DNA of 48,796 nt, taken from positions 1 through 48,796 of the forward strand of contig JAVVGP010000002.1 of the NCBI GenBank assembly GCA_032249055.1, given 5' to 3'. A program made the position numbers and the translations under genes. Positions 25,633 to 33,154 of the stretch are shown in pieces. Every line of letters begins with the position of its first letter. Within the stretch, counting starts at the first letter, position 1. Origin of the DNA: SCGC-AAA471-B05 sp032249055. Lineage in GTDB: Archaea; Thermoproteota; Thermoprotei; Gearchaeales; Gearchaeaceae. The notes under the pieces were generated by a model. The model was not told the origin of the DNA and did not search any database. It saw nothing but the letters and a program-made list of their open reading frames with translations.

Positions 25633-27511
25633 AGATTTCTCTTAGTTTGTTAAATAATATAATATCATTCTTAATTTCTTCTTCGCTTAGACCAAAGCCG
25701 TAAATTTTCTTTTCATGATCGAGGCTTATTTTCTCGTAATATTCGTATCCTTTAAGAATATCTTTTACTATTCTAAGATATTCCCTTATGGTTTGGTTCT
25801 TTTTAGGAATTTTACCAGTTACTTGTGAAACAAATAATGTAGCTTGCCAATAGATATCGCTAACATCAATTTTCTCGAGAATTTTAGTTTCTTCTCTTTT
25901 TTCCTCAGTAGATATTTCGCTTTTTCTGCGACTATTTAGTTTCATCATAATAGGCGTAAGAATCAATGCTGCTGGTAAAAAGACTTCCAAAGGATTCAAA
26001 ACAAATATGGATATATTCTGTTTTAAAGGAGAGATCCATGCTTCATTTGGTTTAACATATATTGTTAATTCCCAGTTTCCAGTAGAGGTAAAAAAATTAG
26101 AGTTAATATAAATTTTAAACGAGCCATTAGAATTTGTTAAAGTATAAGAGTTAACTCCATGACCATAAACTTGAATTTGCGAATTATTTAAAGGAGTATC
26201 ATTTGAAAGTACTTTTCCTGATATAATTAATGCAGATCCGCTGAGTATAAACTTAGGATAATCTATAAGCAATTGAATTGAATACCTTTCTACCGTTATA
26301 ATTGAAGCATAAGATACTGGAGCTATCAAATCTTTTGCAACAGTTTGAATTGAAAAAATTATATTGCCTGCTGTTTGATCTTCAGGAACAAAAATTATGA
26401 AGTTAAAACTGCCTTCATCATTTGTTGTTGTATTATAAATTTTGTTAAAAATTTTCAAGAATACTGTAATATTTGAAACTGGTATTGAGTTAAGACTTAA
26501 ATTTCCTTTGATTTGAAAACTCTCACCAGGATAAACCTTTGAGGGTACATGAACATGTAATGTTGGAGTAAAATAGAGTAAAGTCAAACTTATCTTATTT
26601 GAAACTGCAGGAGAATACTTTTTAGTATCATTGCCTGTAGGGAAATAGCTTGCAAAAATATATGTTATACTTTTATAAATATAAGGTATTCGTATAATTC
26701 CTGAAAAGCTTCCATCATTCTTTGTTGTAAAGTTATTGAGAAATATATTTTCTAAAAATATAGATATTTGCTTTTCACCTATTCCTGTATCATTTCTTGC
26801 CATAAGTCTTCCTTCTAATAATATTTCAGAACCAATGTATGCTTCGGTTGTATTCGCAATTAAAAATAATGATGTAGGTGTTATTTCATCATTCAAAATT
26901 CTTGTTTGGATATCCTTTATTAAATAAAACAAATCAAGAAATTCATGCAAGTATTTTAAATAAACATCGTTTAAGCCCTTCAAATGTTTAGCTAGTAAAG
27001 CTGATTCTTCTCCCAATGAGTTAGAAATTAAATGGAAGGCTTGGTTTAATTCATTCAGAGTTGAATTCACAGAAACTAAAGTTGCATTAACAGAGTTAAG
27101 AATAATTGTTGCGTTTCCAAGATCCGAAATTTTTACATAAAACTTAGCTTCATATAAAGAGGAATTTAATTGTAAGAACTGCTGGTTAAGCCGATTAAAA
27201 AGCTCATTTATCCTTTTAAAAATTATTCTCAAATCTGAAGGATATTTGACATAGTTTAATTGATCTAGAATTTCAGACGCTGAGGCATTATCTCCTCTTT
27301 TTATTGCATCAATCAACCTTATATATAGATTTACAATCGATAAACTAGGCGCTGTTTCTTGTTTAAGTTCATAAGGATTGTGAGGGATCACCAAATTTTT
27401 TGTTTGTTTGATTTCATAAGTCGGCAAATAATTATACAAACCGTTTGTTAAAACTAAAATAAGAAGCACTATCGATAATATTCCCAAGATATCATATTTT
27501 CTGAATCTCAT
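25622..27511 (-). CDS. large exported membrane protein with Ig-like repeats and DUF4129-like tail
   Basis: The 629-residue protein has a membrane anchor at 8-27, a helical region (55-200), three beta-rich segments resembling Ig or carboxypeptidase-regulatory-like repeats (about 213-310, 315-408, 410-505), a membrane segment at 506-524 and a cytoplasmic tail (555-629) resembling DUF4129: WQATLFVSQVTGKIP, NQTIREYLRIVKDIL and NKLREIYEK. Many N-x-S/T sequons lie in the outer part, which suits a glycosylated surface protein. Context is the MoxR/DUF58/DUF4350 set, which commonly includes a DUF4129 protein. It overlaps both neighbours. Confidence 0.78.
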   Translation of the reverse strand: MRFRKYDILGILSIVLLILVLTNGLYNYLPTYEIKQTKNLVIPHNPYELKQETAPSLSIVNLYIRLIDAIKRGDNASASEILDQLNYVKYPSDLRIIFKRINELFNRLNQQFLQLNSSLYEAKFYVKISDLGNATIILNSVNATLVSVNSTLNELNQAFHLISNSLGEESALLAKHLKGLNDVYLKYLHEFLDLFYLIKDIQTRILNDEITPTSLFLIANTTEAYIGSEILLEGRLMARNDTGIGEKQISIFLENIFLNNFTTKNDGSFSGIIRIPYIYKSITYIFASYFPTGNDTKKYSPAVSNKISLTLLYFTPTLHVHVPSKVYPGESFQIKGNLSLNSIPVSNITVFLKIFNKIYNTTTNDEGSFNFIIFVPEDQTAGNIIFSIQTVAKDLIAPVSYASIITVERYSIQLLIDYPKFILSGSALIISGKVLSNDTPLNNSQIQVYGHGVNSYTLTNSNGSFKIYINSNFFTSTGNWELTIYVKPNEAWISPLKQNISIFVLNPLEVFLPAALILTPIMMKLNSRRKSEISTEEKREETKILEKIDVSDIYWQATLFVSQVTGKIPKKNQTIREYLRIVKDILKGYEYYEKISLDHEKKIYGFGLSEEEIKNDIILFNKLREIYEK

Positions 27512-27753
27512 ACTAAAAACAATGCTTTAATTATGTAAATAACTACTATATAAACAAAAATGATAAATAGCGATAAGCCCAAATAATCAAAATACTTTCT
27601 TCTAGGAGAATAAATTTCAGAAACTAAAAAATACACAATAATATAAGCAAGTAAATATACTTCAATCAAGTTTACATTATAGGATATAAATAATATATCT
27701 AGAAATACAATGATTAATACTAATGTAAGTAAGTATTTTGTATGTTTATTCAA
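27508..27753 (-). CDS. small three-segment membrane protein (TTG start)
   Basis: The 81-residue protein is almost all hydrophobic, with three predicted membrane segments near 7-24, 28-46 and 56-78 and a positive patch SPRRKYFD between the second and third. No family motif is visible. Its TTG start overlaps the TGA of the gene before (TTGA), and its end overlaps the next start by four bases, so it is a true member of the operon. It probably forms part of the membrane complex made with the DUF4350/DUF4129-like proteins. Confidence 0.72.
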   Translation of the reverse strand: MNKHTKYLLTLVLIIVFLDILFISYNVNLIEVYLLAYIIVYFLVSEIYSPRRKYFDYLGLSLFIIFVYIVVIYIIKALFLV

Positions 27754-28448
27754 TATAAAAGTCTTAAATGTATATAAATCTTATCTTTTTGAACTTCTTC
27801 TTTAACTATTCTTACAGGAGTTTTTTTCATTGTTACTACTGTTAAAGCAGCTAAGCTAGCAGGTAAAGAACCTAAACATTTTGAAAATTGAGGTAGCTTT
27901 TCCTTCGTATTTGGTTTGGTTATTTCTATAATTATATTTTCAGCAGTTTCAACAGCTATAACTTTGGAACAAAATTCAGTCATATCGACAAGGACTTTTT
28001 CCAAAGCTTCACTCAAAGAGAAATCATAATTTAAAATATTCTTAACTATTGTACATCCTGGAGGATAAAATTTTATAACAGGTATATTCCTAACAAGCAA
28101 GAAAACATTTCTTTTATCGATTTCTTCAATAGGCAAACTCTCAATCGTTTTAATGGGTAAAATAACTGAAGCATAACCTTCATTTGGAGGGAGGTAAATA
28201 GCCTTAGATTCAATTTTAAGTTCTTCAAGAATAGCCTCTATAGTTAAAGCTGAACTTTCAATCAAAGATCTTATCGTTGCTGGCGGAGTCGGTTCTTCGG
28301 GAAGCATTATTGCTGCAATTCCTATAATTATTGCTCCTATTCCTATTGCTGTTAAAGGTATGTTTCCATAAAAAACATAAAAGAAAAATGAAACTATAAT
28401 ACCGAATATTATTAAGACCTTTCCAAATAACGAATAACTTTCTCTCAT
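27750..28448 (-). CDS. membrane-anchored protein of unknown function in the MoxR operon
   Basis: The 232-residue protein has two membrane segments at about 8-27 and 30-49, then a soluble cytoplasmic domain with EPTPPATIRSLIESSALTIE and IYLPPNEGYASVILPI. It resembles archaeal proteins that sit beside DUF1616 and DUF58 genes, in which the P-P-x-x-G pattern is regular, but I cannot give a family name. The start overlaps the stop of the DUF1616/HTH gene (ATGA). Confidence 0.72.
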   Translation of the reverse strand: MRESYSLFGKVLIIFGIIVSFFFYVFYGNIPLTAIGIGAIIIGIAAIMLPEEPTPPATIRSLIESSALTIEAILEELKIESKAIYLPPNEGYASVILPIKTIESLPIEEIDKRNVFLLVRNIPVIKFYPPGCTIVKNILNYDFSLSEALEKVLVDMTEFCSKVIAVETAENIIIEITKPNTKEKLPQFSKCLGSLPASLAALTVVTMKKTPVRIVKEEVQKDKIYIHLRLLY

Positions 28449-29047
28449 ATTTTTTCAGCTTGATTTAATAACTTTAAGTAAGGTAATTTTCTGAAAATTG
28501 ATATGATTGAAAAAATTAAAGTTGTAGAGATCAAAGCTACCAAAACTGGCTCAAGTCGAATGCCCCATGGTGTATAATTAAGAATAAAACCTTCTAAAGC
28601 TACAATTCCAATACTTAAAGCGATTGAAAGACTTAATCTTTCAATACCGTTTAATTCATCAGGTTTAGGAAAAATGCTCTCAATTAATACGTAACCTGGC
28701 AAAAATAGAATAAAAATTGAACCTAGAATATATCTGAAGTATAAAATAGGATATATCTGGGGCATTAAATATATAGTGTACAAAGTTATTAGACTAATTA
28801 CTAGAACACTCCAAAACCAAGAAGAATATCCTGATTTTAAATAACTAAAAAAATTTGTTGGAGGATTATAGTCAATTTTAGCTAACAGACCTTCATCTAT
28901 TAAATCATTTATTATTTTCAATACTTTACTCCTTTTTAAACCTGTTTTAATTCTAATTTGTTTAACAATTTCATTAACTGTCAACGTTTCTTTTTCCAAC
29001 AGTTCTAAAATCATTGATCTAACTTGTTTATCTGATACTTTTTGCAT
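28445..29047 (-). CDS. winged-helix plus DUF1616 membrane protein
   Basis: The 200-residue protein joins an N-terminal winged-helix-like segment (residues 1-63: KQVRSMILELLEKETLTVNE, then KQIRIKTGLKRSKVLKIIND) to four membrane segments that match the DUF1616 core (PGYVLIESIFPKPDELNGIE, LSLSIALSIGI, NYTPWGIRLEP). In euryarchaeal DUF1616 proteins the membrane core is followed by an outer domain in the same chain; here that domain is encoded by the gene just upstream (29049-30062). The helix-turn-helix could bind DNA or serve as a cytoplasmic interaction part. One base separates the two genes. Confidence 0.85.
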   Translation of the reverse strand: MQKVSDKQVRSMILELLEKETLTVNEIVKQIRIKTGLKRSKVLKIINDLIDEGLLAKIDYNPPTNFFSYLKSGYSSWFWSVLVISLITLYTIYLMPQIYPILYFRYILGSIFILFLPGYVLIESIFPKPDELNGIERLSLSIALSIGIVALEGFILNYTPWGIRLEPVLVALISTTLIFSIISIFRKLPYLKLLNQAEKI

Positions 29048-29048
29048 C

Positions 29049-30062
29049 TTATTTAGTCACGTTTAAGTATAGTTGATTCCAAATTCCCATGTATTTAAAA
29101 TTATTTTGTGTAACCGAATAAGCCCAAAGCTCGAAGATTAGCTTAATATTTTCCCCTGTCATGTTTAATGCTAAGGTAATTTTCCTTATCTCAATTTGAT
29201 GATTAAAAAGAATGAAGCTATATACAGCTATTGGAGGAACATCTAAATAATTAGTTTGATTTACTATACTTGTAGCGTTACCAACTTTTATCAAGACTTG
29301 GTAATACATTATATGTCCTTCTTTATTTTCGACATAAAGATACAAAGTAAAGTTTTGTCCTAAGGTTACATTTTTAGGATAATCGCCAATTTTTCCATCA
29401 GGTCCAAGTATACCGAGTGATGAGAATGGATTTTTGTTTAGATCTGCTAAAAAATAATTCGAAACAAGAAATGCTCCTATTATTATTATTACTGTTAATG
29501 TAACAATCGTAATTTGCTCATCAATCTTATATGAACCTTCTTTATTCTCATTTCTTCTTTTATTAGATTTCAATTTAATTATTCTCCAATCTTTATGTGC
29601 TCTATACCAAAGCTCCCAATACAAGGATGGTAAGTATTTGTAAAGCATAAAGCCTATAATTACTAACATAACTATTTGAAATATGAAAAGAATCATGGAA
29701 TTCCTTTGGTTTATCATGGCTTCTTGTGCAATGCTAGGAACTTGATTCAAAACGTTTTCTGCAATTAAAAAAGCTTCATTATAATATTTTGATGCTAAAG
29801 TTGAGTTTATTTTTGAATAATAATTACCTAAATCTACTAGCTTAACTGCTTCATTAAGCTTGTTTGACAAATTTGTTATATTACCACCATTTTGTTCGGC
29901 ATGTAATAAAGCTTTATAAGCTTCTATAATTTTATTTTGGACCTCATCATAAGTAATTTGAGCATTTAAATACACAGAGTTATTTGATATAATAAGAATA
30001 GAAATAATTAAAGTAATTAGTAAATTTAATAATTTCTTTTTAAGATTATTTGGATAAATCAT
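29049..30062 (-). CDS. membrane protein with DUF1616-type outer domain
   Basis: The 337-residue protein has an N-terminal signal/anchor (9-34), a helical outer segment with repeating Ala/Leu (38-115), a membrane segment at 121-146, a basic loop (KLKSNKRRNENKEG) and a membrane segment at 184-205. The C-terminal domain (212-337) opens LGILGPDGKIGDYPKNV and continues LGQNFTLYLYVENKEGHIMY, the pattern seen in the outer part of DUF1616 proteins. It is the first gene of the operon that includes DUF1616, MoxR and DUF58, with a TATA-like box upstream. Confidence 0.78.
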   Translation of the reverse strand: MIYPNNLKKKLLNLLITLIISILIISNNSVYLNAQITYDEVQNKIIEAYKALLHAEQNGGNITNLSNKLNEAVKLVDLGNYYSKINSTLASKYYNEAFLIAENVLNQVPSIAQEAMINQRNSMILFIFQIVMLVIIGFMLYKYLPSLYWELWYRAHKDWRIIKLKSNKRRNENKEGSYKIDEQITIVTLTVIIIIGAFLVSNYFLADLNKNPFSSLGILGPDGKIGDYPKNVTLGQNFTLYLYVENKEGHIMYYQVLIKVGNATSIVNQTNYLDVPPIAVYSFILFNHQIEIRKITLALNMTGENIKLIFELWAYSVTQNNFKYMGIWNQLYLNVTK

Positions 30063-30101
30063 TTGAATAACTTAATTTTTTTAAGAATGAGATAATGTGT
30101 C

Positions 30102-30113
30102 TATTTATTTAAA
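30102..30113 (-). promoter_or_regulatory. possible TATA box for the DUF1616-MoxR-DUF58 operon
   Basis: The minus-strand sequence TTTAAATAAATA lies 40-51 bases before the ATG at 30062, so the transcript would begin near 30081 with a leader of about 20 bases. It fits the archaeal TATA consensus. It overlaps the edge of the relic at 30105-30180. Support is consensus and distance alone. Confidence 0.4.
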
Positions 30114-30180
30114 GTTGGAATATTTAATTCTAACCATAAGATTAATTAGCATCTTTCTTTGCTTTTGCCAGTCTTTGTGG
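30105..30180 (-). pseudogene. relic 3' end of a third copy of the 113-residue protein gene
   Basis: Read on the minus strand this segment encodes K-D-W, then K-D-A-N, and after a one-base loss I-L-W-L-x-L, matching the tail I-K-D-W-L-K-D-T-N-Y-I-F-W-L-G-L of the intact copies at 30833-31174 and 40744-41085. The core GAATATTTAATTCTAACCA matches GAATATGTTAATCCTAACCA with one gap. The reading frame is broken, so it is a relic. It overlaps the 5' leader of the DUF1616 operon. Confidence 0.6.
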
Positions 30181-30188
30181 ATATTCAC

Positions 30189-30419
30189 CTATCTTTCAAC
30201 GAATCCAAGCGAATATGCTGCGACTAGATGCCTGTGTATATCGAGCATTGCTTCTATAATTCTATGCATTGCCTTTTCTAAAGCTAACATATCTTTGTAG
30301 TCTAGGTCTTCAATTTTCTTCGATAGTATTTCGTTTCTGATAAACTGCGTATTTCTTCTGCTTTCTTCGATTCTTGATGAAATAACCGTTTTATTTAATT
30401 TTGGATCAAAAGTTATCAA
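30189..30419 (-). pseudogene. truncated HEPN (DUF86/HepT-like) protein
   Basis: The frame starts at TTG (30419) with MITFDPKLNKTVISSRIEES, the usual beginning of DUF86 HEPN proteins, and continues through KAMHRIIEAMLDIHRHLVAA and YSLGFVER, which match the middle helix (R-x5-A-x-x-D-x-x-x-H). It ends at residue 76, well short of the usual 110-140, before the R-x4-H-x-Y segment that carries RNase activity. It lies in the same frame as the MNT gene just before it, separated by that gene's stop. The relic of the 113-residue gene begins right after its stop, so the tail may have been lost by a rearrangement there. Confidence 0.7.
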
Positions 30420-30461
30420 AAGTTTAATTTCTATTAAAGCATCTGGTTTTCGTTCTGCTTT

Positions 30462-30794
30462 TTATGAGAGATGTTCAGTAATTTTAGGCTGTGCTTTGAT
30501 TATGATACCTTCTTTGAGTATTTTTGAGAGAATTATTGGATTTGTTTGGTTTAAGAGCACAATATCTATATGATCTTCGTTGATCTGTAGAGTTTTTGCT
30601 ATCTGGGTTACAATATATCCAATTTCTAGCAAATCTTCTTTTTTTAATTTTAGGGCTATATCTATGTCATGGACGCTGAACTTATTTTTTGCTATGGAAC
30701 CAAATAATATTGCTGTTTCAACACTTTCAAATCTTTCAAATAACCTTTTTAATTTAGGTAATACGTAATCCAGTATAAGCTTGTTCTTAATCAT
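30462..30794 (-). CDS. MNT-type nucleotidyltransferase (putative antitoxin)
   Basis: The 110-residue protein has the MNT motif TAILFGSIAKNKFSVHDIDI (27-46), with G-S and D-x-D, then an acidic end of strand DHIDIVLLN (77-85). Length is normal for MntA-like antitoxins that AMPylate and silence HEPN toxins. Its partner, the HEPN gene 43 bases downstream, is truncated before the catalytic motif, so the antitoxin may now be an orphan. The motif set is complete, so catalytic activity is expected. Confidence 0.83.
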   Translation of the reverse strand: MIKNKLILDYVLPKLKRLFERFESVETAILFGSIAKNKFSVHDIDIALKLKKEDLLEIGYIVTQIAKTLQINEDHIDIVLLNQTNPIILSKILKEGIIIKAQPKITEHLS

Positions 30795-30832
30795 TTAAGG
30801 ATTTGTAAGTTTATTTTTTAGAAATGAGTTAT

Positions 30833-31174
30833 TTATCTTTTTATATTCGAATATGTTAATCCTAACCAAAAGATATAATTAGTATCTTTTAACCAATCTT
30901 TTATTTTTGGTATCATTATTACTGTTTTGATTTTTAATAACGCTTCTGCAACTTCTTTTCCTTTCTTCATTATTTTTTCTTTAAAAGAATTTAATTTCTT
31001 CATTATTGATATTACTGTTTCGATGATCTCTTTGTTTATTATCTTTTTAATTTTTGATAATTTCATGCAAGCAATGTAAAATGCTTTATCAATTGCTGAA
31101 AGATTATTCCATAATCCTTTTCTTAAGCATGATCTATAAAATCTTGATAGATCTGAAAATGATAAACTATGCAT
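30833..31174 (-). CDS. conserved small basic helical protein, copy 1 (113 aa)
   Basis: The 113-residue protein is helical and basic: LSFSDLSRFYR at the start, NNLSAIDKAFYIACMKLSKI (23-42) and IPKIKDWLKD near 88-97. I do not recognise the family. A second copy at 40744-41085 matches at about 103 of 113 residues, and the two genes differ at only about 15 of 342 bases with no gaps. The upstream regions keep the same TTTAAA-rich element at identical distance. Next to it is the rotted end of a carbamoyltransferase gene, just as the second copy follows an intact one. Conservation of the frame argues for a working protein. Confidence 0.72.
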   Translation of the reverse strand: MHSLSFSDLSRFYRSCLRKGLWNNLSAIDKAFYIACMKLSKIKKIINKEIIETVISIMKKLNSFKEKIMKKGKEVAEALLKIKTVIMIPKIKDWLKDTNYIFWLGLTYSNIKR

Positions 31175-31196
31175 TTAATTAATTAATCACCTTATT

Positions 31197-31213
31197 GTTT
31201 AAAAACTTTAAAA
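31197..31213 (-). promoter_or_regulatory. conserved TATA-like element before the 113-residue gene, copy 1
   Basis: The minus-strand sequence TTTTAAAGTTTTTAAAC lies 23-39 bases before the ATG, and nearly the same element is found at the same distance before copy 2 (41108-41125). That shared position supports a promoter near leaderless spacing. A GGTGA about 12 bases before the ATG in this copy could also help translation. Confidence 0.55.
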
Positions 31214-31252
31214 TAAGACTATTCTTATTAAAGAGAATCTAGCGCCATACTC

Positions 31253-31468
31253 AATTTTTTAATTAAATAATTACTTGAGGCTAAATTTTTAGCCTAAATT
31301 TTAAAAGTCAATGCAAGGAGCCATGTTTTCTTACAAAGGGGAATCATACAAATAAAACTCATATAAAATGGCTCTTACGTCTCTAAATTAAAAACACTTT
31401 TCCAAAAGCTAAAATTCTTCTACAAATAAGTAACCATTTAAAGTTTGATGTTATTGGTATAAAAATTA
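31253..31468 (-). pseudogene. decayed 3' end of a carbamoyltransferase gene
   Basis: Aligned by eye, this stretch follows the 3' end of the carbamoyltransferase gene at 41160-42866 for about 210 bases with small gaps. Anchors are the shared TCAAATAATTAC-like end beside the former stop, the AGGCT-AAAA-TTTAGC region, a segment around 31330-31395, and CATTTAAAGTTT at 31435-31446 against 41348-41359, at matching offsets (182 and 188 bases from the stop). Frames are broken. The distance to the 113-residue gene start (79 bases) is almost the same as in the intact locus (75). It is a relic of a duplicated pair. Confidence 0.66.
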
Positions 31469-31497
31469 TAACTAGCTTTGTGTTTTTCATTAAGACC

Positions 31498-31516
31498 ATT
31501 TAAGGAGTCCTTAAAT
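31498..31516. repeat. 19-base inverted repeat
   Basis: Arms ATTTAAGGA and TCCTTAAAT are perfect with one base between them. It lies in the spacer between the decayed carbamoyltransferase end and the tandem membrane-protein genes. Function unknown: a binding site or a remnant of a mobile end are both possible. Confidence 0.6.
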
Positions 31517-31582
31517 ATTAAATATTTAGTTTTGGTTTAATGTTTGTTTTTCTTTTTATATATAATAATATTATATAATCCG

Positions 31583-31602
31583 GATTGAAGTATACTTCAA
31601 TC
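31583..31602. repeat. perfect 20-base palindrome
   Basis: GATTGAAGTATACTTCAATC reads the same on both strands without mismatch. It stands in AT-rich non-coding DNA about 140 bases downstream of the membrane-protein gene ending at 31745. A dimeric regulator site is one option; a terminator hairpin would lack a loop. Confidence 0.65.
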
Positions 31603-31681
31603 TCAATTTCATATATATAATATATTACTATTTTATATGAGTATTCTGTTTCTTAGCGAGAATGCATTAATGCTATTATTG

Positions 31682-31705
31682 TATCATGAATACAATTATA
31701 AATGG
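31682..31705 (-). repeat. 24-base sequence shared with 15738-15761
   Basis: This sequence matches the promoter-side segment of the ATPase gene at 22 of 24 positions, in the same direction. No ATPase gene follows here. A relic of a lost copy, or a shared binding site, would explain it. Confidence 0.4.
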
Positions 31706-31744
31706 CGCTCCTCAGAATTTTTGAAGTAAACAAGTCTTTCTTTT

Positions 31745-33154
31745 TTATGCTGCGCTACTATATTTATATAAGGCTAGATTGCCTCGTTGTGATATTTTTT
31801 TAAATCCGAGTGAGTAAGCTTCATAATCATTCCAATATAATAAATATAGGTTATGTTTTGGTACATTTTCAAATGCTTGTTGTAGACTAGGAAACATGTT
31901 ATATGTTCCGCCTCCACCAAATCCTATGATTTGTGCGTTTGTGTAATATAATGCCCATCCTGCGAAGTCTCCATATACTAATAGTATTATGTCTTTTTCG
32001 TTTTTTATTTGGTTTAGTAATGTTATTGTTGGTTCAATATCGTATAATGGTATTGATGTTTGGACCATACTAGTTGGCATCTTGCCTGGCATTTCATAAT
32101 ATGGGGGGATTATTTTTAGTCCTATGAATGTGAATGTTGATAAATTCATCAAAAGTATTATTGCTATCGTTATTGTTTGATTTTTACTAATTTTCATTTT
32201 TATTTTCCATACTGTATTTGTTGCGTATATTGCTAACGGTATTGCTAGTAATAGTATAATTCTCCATGGCTCTACCATTCCAAGTAGAAATGATGGTGAA
32301 ATTATTGTTGATAATGAGCCTAACAGTATTAATATTAACCAAGTAGTCATTACTTTATCTTTGAAGTAACCTATTATAGAAAGCGGGATAATAGGTAAGT
32401 AAAGTTTCATGATCATTATGATGTTTTGTGATTCATACATTATTGATTGAAATGTTGGGTATGTAAATATTGGGATCTGGTATAATTTGAGTAAGTTATC
32501 TATGTTTAAGTATTTGTATATGAAAAGTGTGAATGCTATAAATAGGATTGCTAGGAAGATTAGACCATGTTTGTTTTTAATATTAGTTAATGCTAGGATT
32601 AGTAATAATGATATTAGTATTACGCCTGTTAATTGGTGTGCTAAAATTGTTAGCGTTGTTAATATTATGAATGTTATTGTAATATGGGGTTTTTTTGTTA
32701 TTGATTTTATTATTGATACTGTCAATGTTAGAAAAACTAATCCGAGCATCTGGTCATGCAAATCCCAAGATATGCGTAGGTTAGCTATTGAAAGAGTCGT
32801 TATTATGGATGCGAGTAATGATTTTGTATTGTTCCATTGTAAGTAGTTTTTTGTTAATAGATATATTGATAATCCGAAGAATCCGTAAATAATTATTGGT
32901 AAAATTTTCATTGCTATTACTACATCGATTCCTATTGCGTATAATCCTCCTAATATAACAGTTTGGAACAATCTGTATGGCGGCCATAAACCTTCTTGTG
33001 CATGATATTTTGCATATGCAAAATATAATGGCGTATCGTATCCTATTGGATATGGGAATTGTATTTCTGGTATTGCTCTTATTGTTGCAGGAATTATAAA
33101 TGATAATATTATTGCGTGTTTTTTTAGATTTATTGTAACTTTTAGAGATTTCAT
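31745..33154 (-). CDS. multi-spanning membrane protein, GT-C glycosyltransferase-like
   Basis: The 469-residue protein has a dozen or so membrane segments. FPYPIGYDTPLYFAYAKYHA near residue 33 places an Asp in the first outer loop. AHQLTGVIL at about 169-177 corresponds to the H-H-L-T of the next two proteins. LVYGDFAGWALYYTNAQIIG near 391-410 takes the position of the D-E-x-x-G-x-W-I-E-G-Y motif. It is the shortest of the four tandem proteins and lacks the long C-terminal domain. These features suggest a lipid-linked sugar transferase of the GT-C group. It overlaps the preceding gene by four bases and ends the unit. Confidence 0.72.
   Translation of the reverse strand: MKSLKVTINLKKHAIILSFIIPATIRAIPEIQFPYPIGYDTPLYFAYAKYHAQEGLWPPYRLFQTVILGGLYAIGIDVVIAMKILPIIIYGFFGLSIYLLTKNYLQWNNTKSLLASIITTLSIANLRISWDLHDQMLGLVFLTLTVSIIKSITKKPHITITFIILTTLTILAHQLTGVILISLLLILALTNIKNKHGLIFLAILFIAFTLFIYKYLNIDNLLKLYQIPIFTYPTFQSIMYESQNIIMIMKLYLPIIPLSIIGYFKDKVMTTWLILILLGSLSTIISPSFLLGMVEPWRIILLLAIPLAIYATNTVWKIKMKISKNQTITIAIILLMNLSTFTFIGLKIIPPYYEMPGKMPTSMVQTSIPLYDIEPTITLLNQIKNEKDIILLVYGDFAGWALYYTNAQIIGFGGGGTYNMFPSLQQAFENVPKHNLYLLYWNDYEAYSLGFKKISQRGNLALYKYSSAA

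Larger units (their letters stand above)
31469..31744. other. gene-free AT-rich spacer with two palindromes
   Basis: No coding frame is supported in this part of the 570-base gap between the 113-residue gene and the membrane-protein gene that ends at 31745. It holds a 19-base inverted repeat at 31498-31516 (ATTTAAGGA, one base, TCCTTAAAT), a perfect 20-base palindrome at 31583-31602, and the 24-base match to the sequence at 15738-15761. Confidence 0.6.
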
